Source: Purshia tridentata
Taxonomy: Eukaryota; Streptophyta; Magnoliopsida; Rosales; Rosaceae
Reading direction: 5' to 3'
Assembly: GCA_003254885.1 (NCBI GenBank)
Contig: QANT01008187.1
Coordinates: 1 to 64,000 of the forward strand
Length of the DNA stretch: 64,000 bases
Shown: one piece after another, positions 15,401-26,800 of the stretch
How positions within the stretch are numbered: the stretch's first letter is position 1
Layout of the letters: every line of letters begins with the position of its first letter
Program-made: the position numbers and the translations under genes
Notes under the pieces: model-generated
The model's input: the letters and a program-made list of their open reading frames with translations, nothing else
The model's database searches: none
What the model was told of the DNA's origin: nothing

Positions 15401-15714
15401 ACTGTCTTTTTATTCTATCTGGCACTTGTTCTATTTCTTAACTTTCTTTTAAGCCATTTTGGTCGTGCCTAAAACAGCTAGCTATTGCTTGGAAGAAGGT
15501 TGTCAAGACTCTGGGCTTATGGGACTCCGTGAGGGAGTTTGCCAGAATGTATGATGCTGGTATGGGCATGCTCATCTTTGCCCCGATAGCATTCTTGTCA
15601 TGGTTCCCGTTCATGTCCACCTTCCAGTCCCGGCTTCTGTTTAACCAAGCATTTAGCCGTGGGTTGGAAATCTCGCTCATCCTTGCAGGAAACAAAGCTA
15701 ACGTTGAGGGCTGA
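437..15714 (+). CDS. CALS10: Callose synthase 10-like (GSL8 type), 3' part of gene, 29 exons
   Basis: Plasma-membrane 1,3-beta-glucan synthase that uses UDP-glucose; the GSL8 group makes callose at the cell plate and plasmodesmata. Exons read by splice sites and frame: 437-464, 837-934, 1064-1145, 1245-1405, 1527-1647, 2345-2442, 2541-2631, 2760-2920, 3019-3128, 5106-5240, 5375-5443, 5531-5702, 6818-6935, 7469-7588, 9141-9256, 9353-9436, 10157-10269, 10788-10840, 10926-11102, 11213-11260, 11962-12120, 13195-13308, 13423-13511, 13618-13776, 13945-14047, 14283-14402, 14994-15044, 15153-15335, 15478-15714. They total 3370 nt (one base finishing a codon plus 1123 codons), so about 1122 of the family's roughly 1900 residues are visible. 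The piece covers the cytoplasmic catalytic region (for example RGQTLART and RGGISKASRV) and the C-terminal multi-helix membrane region, ending AGNKANVEG. The N-terminal membrane part lies left of the window. Identity with Arabidopsis GSL8 is from memory and very close. Introns at 3129-5105 and 7589-9140 hold LINE remnants. Confidence 0.95.
3808..4120 (-). mobile_element. 5'-truncated L1 LINE 3' end in callose synthase intron
   Basis: On the minus strand a stretch reads WASLWSSISPAFRDLSVSLI followed by LLDWKGA. This is the typical C-terminus of plant L1 ORF2 proteins, after the reverse-transcriptase zinc-binding region. A short 3' UTR and the plant-LINE-like end TTGTTTCTTATCAAAAA follow, running into a TA-rich tail at about 3800-3815. 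Stops interrupt the flanking sequence, so it is a dead fragment. The upstream (5') boundary is uncertain and no target-site duplication was identified. Confidence 0.7.
8115..8757 (+). mobile_element. 5'-truncated L1 LINE 3' end with poly-A tail in callose synthase intron
   Basis: Two overlapping frames together read as the zf-RVT end of an L1 ORF2: VNTCDLVQRRR then PQWCILCK in one frame, and GHVFLHCPYSLQSWWKLF then WVIPKK in the next. The frame change near 8245-8275 shows decay. The C-terminal frame runs to a stop at 8636-8638, followed by about 105 nt of 3' UTR and a poly-A run ending at 8757. It has the same orientation as the host gene and sits in the 7589-9140 intron. The 5' edge is approximate and no convincing target-site duplication was seen. 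Confidence 0.8.
11368..11451. repeat. Imperfect 40-bp direct repeat in intron
   Basis: Two neighbouring units share AAAATGCCTTTTAAATGCA-type sequence followed by an AGTNCTGGAGA motif. The copies differ at several positions. No function is suggested. Confidence 0.6.
12793..13054. repeat. Inverted repeat (hairpin, MITE-like) in intron
   Basis: Arms at about 12793-12860 and 12981-13054 are reverse complements with scattered mismatches; CCCAATTAAATTACAAATTA is shared. The loop is about 120 bp and AT-rich. It lies wholly inside the callose synthase intron 12121-13194. The exact termini and a target duplication were not resolved. Confidence 0.75.
14089..14103. repeat. (TC)n microsatellite
   Basis: A TC dinucleotide run in the intron after the exon ending at 14047. 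Confidence 0.9.
14814..14933. repeat. Near-perfect 120-bp hairpin (foldback MITE) in intron
   Basis: Arms of about 43 bp (14814-14856 and 14891-14933) are almost perfect reverse complements starting GGGTAATGCTAGGTGTACCA, with only one or two mismatches and one extra base in the left arm. The short loop contains two copies of TTGTATTGATG. It lies in the callose synthase intron 14403-14993 and would be transcribed as a stem-loop. No target-site duplication was recognised. Confidence 0.85.
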
Positions 15715-17055
15715 TCAGTATGTTCCCTCAAAAACTAACTGCTGCTGCAATTAGATTGTCTATTGTCGGCTGACATTTTTTGTGTATGATATTGTATATT
15801 GTCAACTGACATTTCTTGTATGTTATCGTACTTTTTTTCTGTACGGCGAGGATAGAACATGATTGTTTCTGTAAATACCAAATAGAGAGAGAGTTGTAAA
15901 AATTGTAGCTGTGGCTTTGTGAGGTGTTTTAGTGAATTCTTTGATAACAGTTGGAGGGAGGTCATTTGGGATTTGGGACTACGTCTCTGCTTATTGGATT
16001 ACTTACCCTGTTTTTAAATGACAAGATATGATGCTGTTGTTCCAAGTCCCAAAGGAGCATTTCCAGTTCAGAAATTGGATCAGTCACTAAAATAATTAGA
16101 ATATCAACTCAATTTTCAAGGATCAATCACTAAGATATATGTTTTAATCCTAGGATTTTTCTCGACTTACAAGGTTGTCCTTGGCCACACAGCCAAACCT
16201 TTTTTCAATCAAATGATATTGGGGAAGTGAATTCCGGAATTTCAAGTAAATGCTCTTAAATCATTATAGAATAAGTTCCGATGTGTCGAACTTTTTTGGG
16301 GGGCGAATCCAACATTATCTTTAACTGTTGTTTTCTCCTCCGTTAAATCACTTAACCAATGAGATAACCAAGTGTGAAGTCCCAATTTTTCAAGATATAA
16401 TCAGATTACATATTACTATAATATTGTGGTTTAACTCCAAAGTGGTTGTACTCAAGTCAGTTATGTAAATGATCAATCTGGGCTGTATAAGTGATCACAA
16501 AGTCTTTTGGATATCTAGTTGATGTGATGGAACACCTATGTTAAGTTCTCTAACACCAGAATGTCATGAATTTGAGTGAGGAAGAATGTGACATTCCAGT
16601 TCCTAATTTGAGAATATATTGAAACCTTAAAAGTTTCACTAGTTACTACCAAAAAAACTTGTAGCGCCATACCTAATTATTAAGGTGACGGTCGGGAGTG
16701 TAAAGTCTTTATGTTTTTTATTTTATTTTTTTATAATAATTAGATTGTTTAAGACGACCGAGAAAGAATAATGGGTAATTACAATTCCTCCAGCTTGGCG
16801 CCAATCTGTACGGTTAGTACCGGTGAGCGATGTACGTACTTGATTTATACGTAGTTACATGCAATTACAATAAGAAGGACAACAACAAACAGTAACAACA
16901 ATAGGGCTCCGCTCCTCATTTTCTCTCCTACATAGCCTAACAAATCGCTCCTTCTTTCTCTCTCTGCACCAATCCCTTTATATTTCCTTTCTGGTTGCTT
17001 TTACTCTCTCCTCCAAACCCACCCAGCCGGCAGCTCCTCCTGCCACCCTCCATTC
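15715..17055. other. Intergenic: callose synthase 3' UTR region and NOI gene promoter
   Basis: The first part is the 3' UTR and downstream flank of the callose synthase gene, with T-rich tracts and short repeats of a TGTCGGCTGACAT-like sequence near 15760-15820. The right part leads into the NOI gene: a possible TATA element (TTTATATTTC, about 16977) and a CT-rich leader with TCTCTCC tracts between 16900 and 17050. No other coding sequence is apparent. Confidence 0.5.
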
Positions 17056-18499
17056 ATGGCTTCGGTAACATTCTCTTTCATGTTCATAAATTCATTCATT
17101 TTTCTTTATATATGTATATATGTATATGCAATATGCATGCCTGTCGTTAATTAATTTCATCATGTGATTACATGAAGAACAATCATAAGACCTTCCAATT
17201 TTCATTTTTAATTTTTTTCTTTGGTTATGAAAGGAGATGTAATTCCCATTTCTTGTTTGTTTTGCTTCTCGTTGCGTATCTTTGACATTTTCTTAGGCCA
17301 TAAAGGTGGAATAGGAATGAGTTTTAGGTAATTTTGGAGGGCTCAAACTTAGATTTGAAGCTATCAAGGTTTTTTGTTTTCCTAAAGGTAGTTCCTTTCT
17401 AACATTCTTAGGATGATGACGTGTATACGTATAAATGTAATGTGGCAAACCTAACTTCTTTCTGATGAAAAATTATTTCCCTAATTCTAATTGATACCAA
17501 TGTTACATGTGAAATTCCAGCAGATCACAGTAAATTGGGTAAGAATAGGAGATATTCATGTTCCTTTCAAGTTTCCATTACAATTGTTTTGAGTACAGTC
17601 AAAATTCTTTTCTTCAGTTTATTAAAATACTAAAGAAGCAAAAGTAGATTCATTATTTTCAAAGTAGAAACTTAAATGGGAAATGATATCCAAGAAGTAT
17701 TTGTTATAATGACATGCATGTACGCCATTATGTATGAAGCAGAGGATTACTGTGAAGGAAAGGTGAAGGTTTAGAGAAAATGAAGAGGTGAAGAATGGAG
17801 GCAGATTTGTGGAGAGAATGGTTTTGAGATATGTTTTATCAGAACCATGCAGGTTTGCTGTCAAATCTTTTAGGTTGAAGTGTTCATAGATTGAGTAGTA
17901 TCTACAGGAACATATCTTCTGCCGGACATTATGTTGGTAGCTTGTCATTATGAATCACTAATTAGATGAATGACTCTTGTTTGAACGTGTGGTGCTGAAT
18001 GACAGTCAAGCAATATAACATGTTTGACTGATAAGTGGACAACCAAACCAACATGAAGATGAGACTGATCATTGCGGCCCAAAAAAAAAAAAAAAAGATG
18101 AGAGTGATCACCAAGGCTTAGCTTAGATACTAATGTAATGGGTGATGTTTGGATATTTCAGCAGGATAAAGGTCGGCCATTGCCCAAATTTGGGGAGTGG
18201 GATGTAAACAACCCAGCATCAGCAGAAGGATTTACTGTGATATTCAACAAGGCCAGAGATGAGAAGAAGACCAGTGCGGCTCAAGTGAAGATAATCACCC
18301 CACGAAAAAATGACGGCAGCATGCGAAGAAATGCACCTAAATACAGCAATGACCATTATCCTTCATATCCTCCCCCAAAGGTATACACACACACACACAC
18401 ACTCACCAGTCATGAATAGTAGATATTTATGAGAGCTTTTTATTTTATTTTCCTAATTGAATATTGATATTGCAGAAGAAATGGTTTTGCTGTGGTTGA
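17056..18499 (+). CDS. Small NOI-domain protein (RIN4-related)
   Basis: Three exons: 17056-17064 (only ATG GCT TCG), 18162-18380 and 18476-18499, total 252 nt, 83 residues. Nearly the whole protein is one NOI domain: PLPKFGEWDVNNPASAEGFT followed by a VIFNKARDEKK block. The tail ends KKWFCCG; the paired cysteines resemble the acylation signal that anchors RIN4 family members to the plasma membrane. RIN4 itself has two NOI domains and is an immune regulator cleaved by bacterial effectors. This short form has one NOI domain, and its own function is not established from the sequence. The tiny first exon separated by a 1.1-kb intron is typical of NOI genes, and the start is fixed by it. Position beside a CCCH gene and REF6 matches Arabidopsis At3g48450 (from memory). 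Confidence 0.9.
18384..18402. repeat. (CA)n microsatellite in NOI intron
   Basis: A CA dinucleotide run immediately after the donor site of the second NOI exon. Confidence 0.9.
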
Positions 18500-19262
18500 A
18501 CCCACTGCTTGGTGCCTGGTGATAATGTTATTCTATTAGGTGGGACTGTGGTAGGAGCAGCTACACAGACACTTTCTTGTGCCTGCTAAACATGTGGATT
18601 GTGGAACAGCAAATCTCATATATAAGTATTCTTTTTTAATTTTTTTACTTCCACTTCTGCTTATTTTGGCTTCTTTTGCCTTCTATATGTGTATTGAAAG
18701 CTTTTGCTGATATTTGTAATGTAGAACGTAAAAGAGAATGGTAAAGATAAAAAATTTGTGATAATCCAAATTTGTTGTCATCGGTTCGATGACTGGACGC
18801 AAGAATGTCACTATTTTAAATGAGTAAAATATATTACTACCTACTTGGACTTCACTGCTTTTATAACTTTATTAATCGCATTGAAAAATACGTTTGCAGC
18901 AGTTGCTTGTTGCAGGACCTTGTACACATTAATTATTGCGACTCCAAAGTTATCAATAACACAAGCAGCCAACAGTACTATGTTGGGGTCTGTTGGGTGA
19001 GATTATCACCCAAGACCATTAACGATACTCAACCACGAAATTCAAAGAATATTCCCAATTAAACTTGTATTTGTTGGTAAAATGACATAAATAAGAAACA
19101 ATTTACATGTCCCGTTTCCCTTGAGTAACCACATCAGAAAAGATTGTGGCAGCTGGGTGAAAAAGTTCGATAGATATCTAAGATTAAAAAGAGAACAAGA
19201 AAAATTACATGTCCTTGGTGATGCGAATCCTAAGCTCTACCAGGAATTTCATGCAAAACTTA
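18500..19262. other. Intergenic between convergent NOI and CCCH genes
   Basis: Holds the two 3' UTRs facing each other. The NOI 3' UTR probably ends in the T-rich stretch around 18630-18780. No coding sequence or structured element was recognised. Confidence 0.5.
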
Positions 19263-22200
19263 TTACACAGGTTGCGGCTGAATAGTTGTATCAGTTCCAC
19301 TTCTGCTCCCAGCTGTTCCCGCCCCTTTAGCAGTCGCCAAGTCACTGAAAGGAAGTTGATGATCAAGACCAGATGTAGTTGAAGAAGGTATATGTAACGG
19401 ATGGTCAAATTTACAAGCTGGCCCAAATTTGCAAATGCCATAGCGACTGTAATGTGTGCAAATGTTCTGATCCTGGATTTTGAAACAAATTTAGGATCAA
19501 AATTTGTGACTCAGGAAAAAATTTATTTTCAATAGGGTATTCCAATTTGTTTTTTATCCAAGTATCACAAACTCAAAACCTTTTCACAATCATATTCCAA
19601 AATTTTGAATTCATTGTAAAAGCACGGTCCAAAGAAAGTGAACTCACTGGTCTCAAAGGGAGGCCCTTGTCACTGAGCGTGCATGAGGGGGACACTGCCA
19701 TCTGATTTTTTGGATGGTGATACTTGCAATTAGATTTAAACTTACAATCCCCCTTTCTTAAGAAGTAACTGCAAACAGGTTGGCCAGGTCGTTCTGGGAA
19801 TTCTTCAATTTGCTTCGGCTGTGGATATTGTTTATAGATGTTGGTTTCAGTCACTGAGTTGCTCATAACATATGGTGGAGGTGCAGGCATGCATCTTTCT
19901 GGTAGATATACTGGAGCCTAAACATGCCACAAGAGAACAGCAATAATTCTATATATTCCAGAGAGCCGTGGACAAAAAAAATTATTTGGTGCATATTGAA
20001 CAGCATTGTAGTTACTAAGTAGAAAAGTTCATGCAAGAAAGTAGAGAGCAAAGATCCTATCATTAGTTTTATGAGCCAAAACTGAACAAAAAAAGGGTTA
20101 ACATACAAAATGAGCTTTATGTGCTCTCTTATTCCTTAAGAAATGTTGATTGGTATATCAAAGTGACGACATTTATTCAAACCCAAGACTACAACATGGG
20201 AGTGACAGCTAAAAGTACCTGATAACCATTCCAATCTGTATTCTGGGAAGGGACCCCTTGAGATGGTGGAATCATCATTGGCACATAGAGTGGAGTCTCA
20301 TTCAATGATCTTGGTGCAGACCATGATGCTACTGTTGATTGTGGTACACCTGGTAAAGTTGCAGGTCCACCAGTACCATATCCGGATGGAGGGTCAGATC
20401 CTCCTGCAGCCGTAGGGTCAGGGTGATTAAACCTGCAGTTTGATCCATACTTGCAGGAACCATTTCGCATATAGTAGGGGCACTCTCTCTCCCCCTGTAA
20501 AAAGTTAAAAAATTATATATATTCAGAATAACTGATTGAAACATGATAATAACTCCAAGCAGAGATAAAGTTTTAACTCTTAAACATCTTGAATAGATAT
20601 TCATTCCACAAAACTTTGCACATAGAATTTATACCAGTCGAATTGGCAGGCCCAGAAAGTTATGTTCTAGAATTGGAGCTAATGAAGGTTTCCCTCTGCC
20701 GTGGTTGTATCTACAAGTTTTTCCATACTTACATCCCCCTGCTCTCAAATAATACTGCAACAAGCTCAAGTGTTATAATATCATGAAACTCTCAGTAGTC
20801 CAGCATGCACATGGCAGAGATTTGATATAAGGTACAAAGGGAAAGAAATGTCATTGGCATCTGAAAGCATAATTTTAATTACTGTATAAAAAGAAATAAG
20901 TGATTTTCATGAAAACACATTCAATAATAAATCAACAAACTATTTATTATAGGTTGACCACGACAGATGAGTCACTTTCCCATACACTATGGACATATAA
21001 TTTCAAGACCTCGTGATTCTATATTTAGTTATAAGATATAACCTATTAACTTTCAGATAACCAAAGCCCATCATCAAAACATGAAAAACAAAGATATACA
21101 TGAACTAAAACAAAATCTAATGATTCGAGACATGATGATCAAACAATTGCAGTACAAATCGTAAGTTCAAATGGAAAATTTCTGAGAATCATGACAATAA
21201 TAACCTTGCATTCTGTCTGGCCTGGATCCTCTGGCAACTCTTGCCTTTCCTTTGGTTTGTCCTTAAACACCTTCAATACGATAGAAGTAAAAACACCAAC
21301 ATACAGAAAGTGAGCACCAATAGCAGAAATATTTGAAATCATACAAGGCCAGAAACATTAATGTCTCAAAATTAATCATTTAATTAACGCAAAAATCTCC
21401 TCTATGGCAATATTATCTTCAAATACGAAAGTGGGTTTTCATTTTGAGTCAATTCCACTGGTAAAAACCCATCATCACAGCATAATATACCAACCCCTAC
21501 ATTTTTCACAATGTAACACATGCACACATACATAAACACAGAAATGATGAGGGCAACATAAAAGCCCCAATCTTTAACTATGACATACAAACGCATATGC
21601 ATTTACATTAACATAAACGTGCACTTATCACATATATAAGTGTGCATGTGTGTGTATAGGTGTGTATAGGTGTGTATAGGTGGATGTAAATGCGAAAGAA
21701 GAGAGATGTACCTGATTGTTTTTCCTTTTAACAGGGTGATTAAACTTGCAATGGGATCCAAATTTACAAGCACCAGTCTTTAGGTAATACGAGCAATCTT
21801 CAGCTTCGGGCCTCACTGGGTACTGATACCTTCTGCTACTTTCCTCAACCTTCTTCTCCTCCACGCCACCACCATTCTCACTCTTATTTTCTCCTCCTCC
21901 ATCGCTCTCTTCGCTCTGTCTCTCACTCCCATTTTCCTTTTCAGTTTCTCTCCCATTAGAGCTCTTCTCAGCCTCTTCCTCTTCCATTTCCTCTCCCTCT
22001 ACCTCTACCTCTACCTCTCCCTCTCCCTCTCCCTCTCCCTCGTTTTTTTTCGAACCCAGTTCCAGAATCTCATCACAAACCGAAAGCTCGTCGCTTTCTT
22101 TCAAATCCAGCTTCTGAATCTCATCATACAGCTCACAGTCGCGATAAGACGGTTCAGGATCCGCAGCATCGGCATCATCGGGATCGGGAAGAGGAGGGAG

Positions 22201-22407
22201 TAATCCTATTTCGACACGACTGTGGTTTTGGTGATCGATGTGGTCGTTCTTGTGGTCGGAAATTGTGGGAAGGGAAATGGGTTTAGGGACTTCTTCGATA
22301 TGACTGAGATTTTGGTGATCGATGTGGTCGTTGTTGTAGTCGGAAATTGTGGGAAGGGAAATGGGTTTAGGAACTTTAGGGACTTCCATTCTCCCTCCAC
22401 ATTTCAA
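19263..22407 (-). CDS. Five-finger CCCH zinc-finger protein (C3H43/C3H67-like)
   Basis: Six exons on the minus strand: 22407-21712, 21270-21205, 20754-20635, 20494-20219, 19917-19648, 19472-19263; 1638 nt, 545 residues. Five C-x8-C-x5-C-x3-H fingers are seen in order: [20 protein letters not shown], one split between exons 2 and 3 (ending [11 protein letters not shown]), [40 protein letters not shown], and [20 protein letters not shown]. This is the plant ZFN family, which binds RNA or single-stranded DNA and is presumably nuclear. A 230-residue acidic N-terminal extension precedes the fingers, as in Arabidopsis C3H43. It contains a tandem 28-residue duplication ([11 protein letters not shown] twice) and a Glu/Gly/Val run from a CTCCCT microsatellite. 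Two in-frame ATGs (22407 and 22389) are possible starts; I used the longer. Confidence 0.92.
21990..22045. repeat. CTC-rich hexamer microsatellite inside CCCH exon 1
   Basis: A CTCTAC/CTCCCT hexanucleotide array on the + strand encodes the Gly-Glu/Val-Glu dipeptide run of the zinc-finger protein's acidic region. In-frame unit length makes length variation tolerable. Confidence 0.85.
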
Positions 22408-22543
22408 AACCCTAATTCACAAAATAAAGACTGACAGAGAAAGAAAGGGTTTGGTTTGAAACGAAAGCCTTGAGCTTGTTCAGCTTGGTCGAAACGAAAG
22501 GCACGTTTTAATGTATTTAACTGAACTCCACACACTCCTGGCC

Positions 22544-22684
22544 AAAAAAAAAAAAAACTGAACTCCATTGAAGTAAAGCATACAACAATACAACACTTAC
22601 CACATTTTTATATACAAAAAAAAAAAAACTGAACTCCATTGAAGTAAACCATACAACAATACAACACTTACCACATTTTTATAT
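22544..22684. repeat. Tandem 70-bp duplication upstream of CCCH gene
   Basis: Two nearly identical units at 22544-22613 and 22616-22684, each beginning with an A13 run, then ACTGAACTCCATTGAAGTAA and continuing to CCACATTTTTATAT. A single G/C difference was noted in the non-homopolymer part, so the duplication is recent. It lies 140 bp upstream of the CCCH start. Confidence 0.9.
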
Positions 22685-23848
22685 CATAATTTTATATTAT
22701 TTTATATGTCAATCTAAGTAATATTATATATTGGATACTAAAAAAATAAAAATAAAAACCTTAAAAATAAGAAAATATCCTGCCAGTACAATAATGACAC
22801 ATAAAATAATACAATAAACATAATATAAAAATATAACAAAAATAACACTATTGGTAAAGCATAATACAGAAATTAAATACGTATTTTTCCCTAAATTTGA
22901 CGTTTTCATTTTCTGGAAAACGACGTGCCGTGTTATCAGGTTCTGAGCACAACATCAAATCAATCATTAATTTTTACAATAATGCCCGTATTAGTGCTAA
23001 TCTTTTATTTTTCACACATTTGATGGCAGGCATTCTAAAAATATTATAAATTACAACACTCTTTCAGTCCTACACATCTTCTCAGACACATAAAAGAGAC
23101 GGTACAATAGAAAGATCTTATAAGTTATATATTTAAATAACAATCCACATGGCTTAGTAGTGAAACAAAATGCAAGATTAATACAGGATGTAAGACAACG
23201 TTTAAATGTTCATGGTAAGTTAAGTGTTTGTTACTATGAGCATTGACTCACTCACATTCCACATCAAAGAAGGCTTCCGTGACAATATAATATGATAAAT
23301 TATTTGGTTGGTTCAAAAACATTTATGCATATATCAATGTCTGGTTGCAGAAATCGCATTATGAACCACCACATGCATCACCATATGAATGCTCAAAATT
23401 GGAATCATCTCATTTAACAGTTGGAAGTGATAGTACTATGACTAATTGACTATCAAGGCCCGGCATCTCCTGCTTTGGCAATATTACCTTTTTTGAACCT
23501 GGACTTTGTAAACATTGTTGTAATCAATATTCTAAATCCACATGCTAAAAATGTTCAAATGCACTACTTGCAAAGAGACGGTCTAAGCAGAGATACGTCT
23601 TTGGCATTCAGCTAAAATAGGATTAGCAATTGATCCTAGAGAAAATGTGCTTACGATCCAAGCAATTGCTCTTGTTGCGGTAAATGAATGGCCAAATAAA
23701 GGCCCACGGAAAATCAGAATCAATAGTTACTCTGAATAGCAATTACAGGGGAAATCCTAGTCCTATCCTTCACCTAGCACTAATTTGTCAATCGAACAAC
23801 AGATTCATTAGTCATGTTACATGATAACATCTGCCTTCCATCATCAAG
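22685..23848. other. Intergenic: CCCH upstream region and REF6-like 3' flank
   Basis: Very AT-rich from 22690 to 22900, then unremarkable sequence including the probable 3' UTR of the REF6-like gene left of its stop at 23849. No coding region or repeat structure was recognised. Confidence 0.5.
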
Positions 23849-26800
23849 TTATCCCCTACCTTTCTTTGCTGAATGGCCAGTCTTCCGCTTATGACGGCTG
23901 AAATCTGACACAAACCGAAAGGTCTGTCCACACCCTGGCTCAGCACATACATAAGGACGAGCACCCGTGTGAACCCTAATGTGTTCAGTCCGAGCCCAGG
24001 CCCACTTGAATGTCATCTTGCACCCCTTCCAAGGGCACCGAAGGGGGCGGTCATCCATGTGAACTCGACGATGTTGCACCAGATACTTGTGCGAGAAGAA
24101 TTTCTTTCCACACCCCTTGACTGGACATACGTTTCTTTTATGGAGGGCAAGCTCTTGTTTCGACCCAAAACTCATGGTGCACCCTTCAATATCACACAAG
24201 AACTCTGCTTCTTCTTCCCTCAACTTTGCATCATTTTGGCCAGCCCGAGCCTTCACAGCTGAAGCATTCTTTGCCTTCTTCCTACCAGTTTGTTGCTGCT
24301 CTTTTGGTTTGGTTGCAGGCACTTTTAAGGGCTTAGGAGCTCTTTTTCTAAGGCGTGTGCTAGGCCCGCCTTCTGGCTCCTCCTCGGCATATAAATCAAA
24401 GTTGTTCTTCTCAGATTGATTATTCCGAAGCCTAGGAATCTGTTGCTTCACTAGCCGAGGAGTTTCTTGTTTTGTTAAATGTCGGGTGCCTTGTTTTACA
24501 GGACGAGCAGTCCCTTGTTTCATACGGCGAGGGGTTTCTTGTTTCTTTATCCGCACAGTCTCTGGTTTTGTTTGCTTTCTTCGGAGAATCCTTTTATTCT
24601 GCTGAAGAGAATCATCATCCAGTGTTTCGTCCAGAGCAGCATCTTCTCTCTCAATGATTTTGGCCTGCTTGCTTTTAGAAACCCTCCTTCCCTGCTGATG
24701 AGAACTAACCCCATGAAGATCTTCTGAAATCAAATTTTCTCTCCCAATGCATTTAGCTTTCCTACTTCTAAGGATCCTTTGTTGCATCTGATGAGAATTA
24801 TCCTCAAGTGAATCATCTGAAACCATATCTCTCCCAATATGTTTGGCTTGCTTACTTTTAGCAACCCTCCTATGCTGCTGATGAGAATCAGCTCCGATTG
24901 AATAATCTGAAACAACATCATCTCTCTCAATATACTTGGCTTGTTTGCTCCAATGAATTCTCCCATTTTGCTGATGAGAGTCATCTTCCATTGAATCCTC
25001 TGAAACTGCATCTTCTGTCTCAATACACTTGGCCTTCTTGGTTGGACCACTTTCGAAATATTTGGCGTGCTTGCTCTTAAGAAACTTCCTCTGCTGCAGA
25101 TGTGAGTTATCATCTACTGAATAGTCTGAAACTGCATCTTTCTCAAAACATTTGGCTTTCTTGGTTATCTCACTCTCTACAGTCATTTTCCTCTTCCTAG
25201 CATACTTTTTAGTCACCAAGGGGTTCTCAGTTTTGTGTGTGCTTTCGGATTTTGCCTCAAGCTTGTCACCTGGCCTTGCGGCCCTTGGCCAAGTAGGGAA
25301 GCTCCTCTCTTCTTTTTCTTCTTCTTCTACTTCTTCTTTTTCCTCTTCTTCAGGATCCCTTTTTGCTAGAAAGGGATGAACTTGATTCGACATCCAGACT
25401 TTACCGCACCATTTTCCAGCCACTACCTTTTTCTGCTTGCCGTGTCTCCTCCCATAGACATCAGGTCTTGCAAGCGAGCTAGCTGGAGAACTACGGCCAA
25501 ATGCATTGTATATAACAGAATTGTATGGCATCTGCTTACTATAAAGATGAGAGCGGCTAAGGCTCGCACTATAGAAGAGATTCATACCCAGCTTTACAGC
25601 CCAGTCCCCATTCCCAGCAATGGCTTCCTCACTATCCAGAGCTGACTGAATCCTCTCCTCATCCTCCCTGGTGGAATCCCTGAATGTCATATCATTCCAC
25701 AGGTAACTTATTCCCAGTTCTTCTGCCATTAGTTTTGCTTCATCCTCTATCCTCGGGTAGTCTGCAAACGTTTTTATCGATAATCATAGGAATAATTAGA
25801 TGATGAATGATTGGCCCATAGCCATAGCCATAGCCATAAATGAATTGGCTACTTCAATTTTGAGAGATGCAAGTATATAAAATAAACCAGCTTAGCAACT
25901 TCTTGATGAAAAGAAGACTGTAAACAACATGTACCATAAGTTTCTCCTTTCACAAAACTAATTCCACAAAGCAAAAGAAAAATTATGGACACATAGAGGC
26001 TGACACATGAAGCTTGTATCTTAACACATTAGTGATACACTACCTACCAAAACCTTTTCATCCATGTACTGCAGCATGGCCCCAAATCCCACCTAAGTTA
26101 TGGTGCCTCCACCATTCATCCTTAAAATTCAGAGGACACAAAATTGGCACCTAAGGAACTAAATCCAAACATAAGCAGCACAAGGTTTTCATACTCATGC
26201 TACTCAACAGCATCACATGATATCAAAAAAAAACACATGAATATCCATTGGATAAACTAGTAAGAGTATAAACTGAAAATACAACATAACTCCACCCATA
26301 TTTCTATAGCTGTTTCTTGTTATTTTCTATATTCATACTCAATGATTTTCACCACACAAAAAGCTTTCAAAAAAGTCAAGAACTCAGTTAAAAAGAGAAT
26401 GAACAAAATAAGCAAAGAAAGTGTATACTTCTTTTATGAACTTCTAGAGCAGAAACAAACCTGGATGACAAAGGAGTGATATATGTACACCTCCAATTGA
26501 ACGAAGCTGCTGCTCAACCTCTATGGCATGCTCAAGGCAGAAGACATGCATTCTAGAAGAGTCCTCGTCACATCCCGGAGCAAATGATGTGTTTGAGCTT
26601 TCCAAAGTGGCTTTACCAAATCCCGAAGTTTGAGCCTCATGGGCATCTGGGGAGCAAGAATGTGAAACCTTCATTGGATCCATAGATGTACCCACCAACT
26701 CATTTGTTTTTGTGGAAGCAAATTTTTTAGTTTCAAAATCAACGGAGCAGTCAAAATTTTGATAACTGCTATCCTTGAAATTATCTTTTTTAAGCCCATT

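Noticed and set aside
23969-25645. Several + strand frames opposite the REF6-like last exon
   Set aside because: Antisense shadows of the strongly conserved minus-strand coding region.
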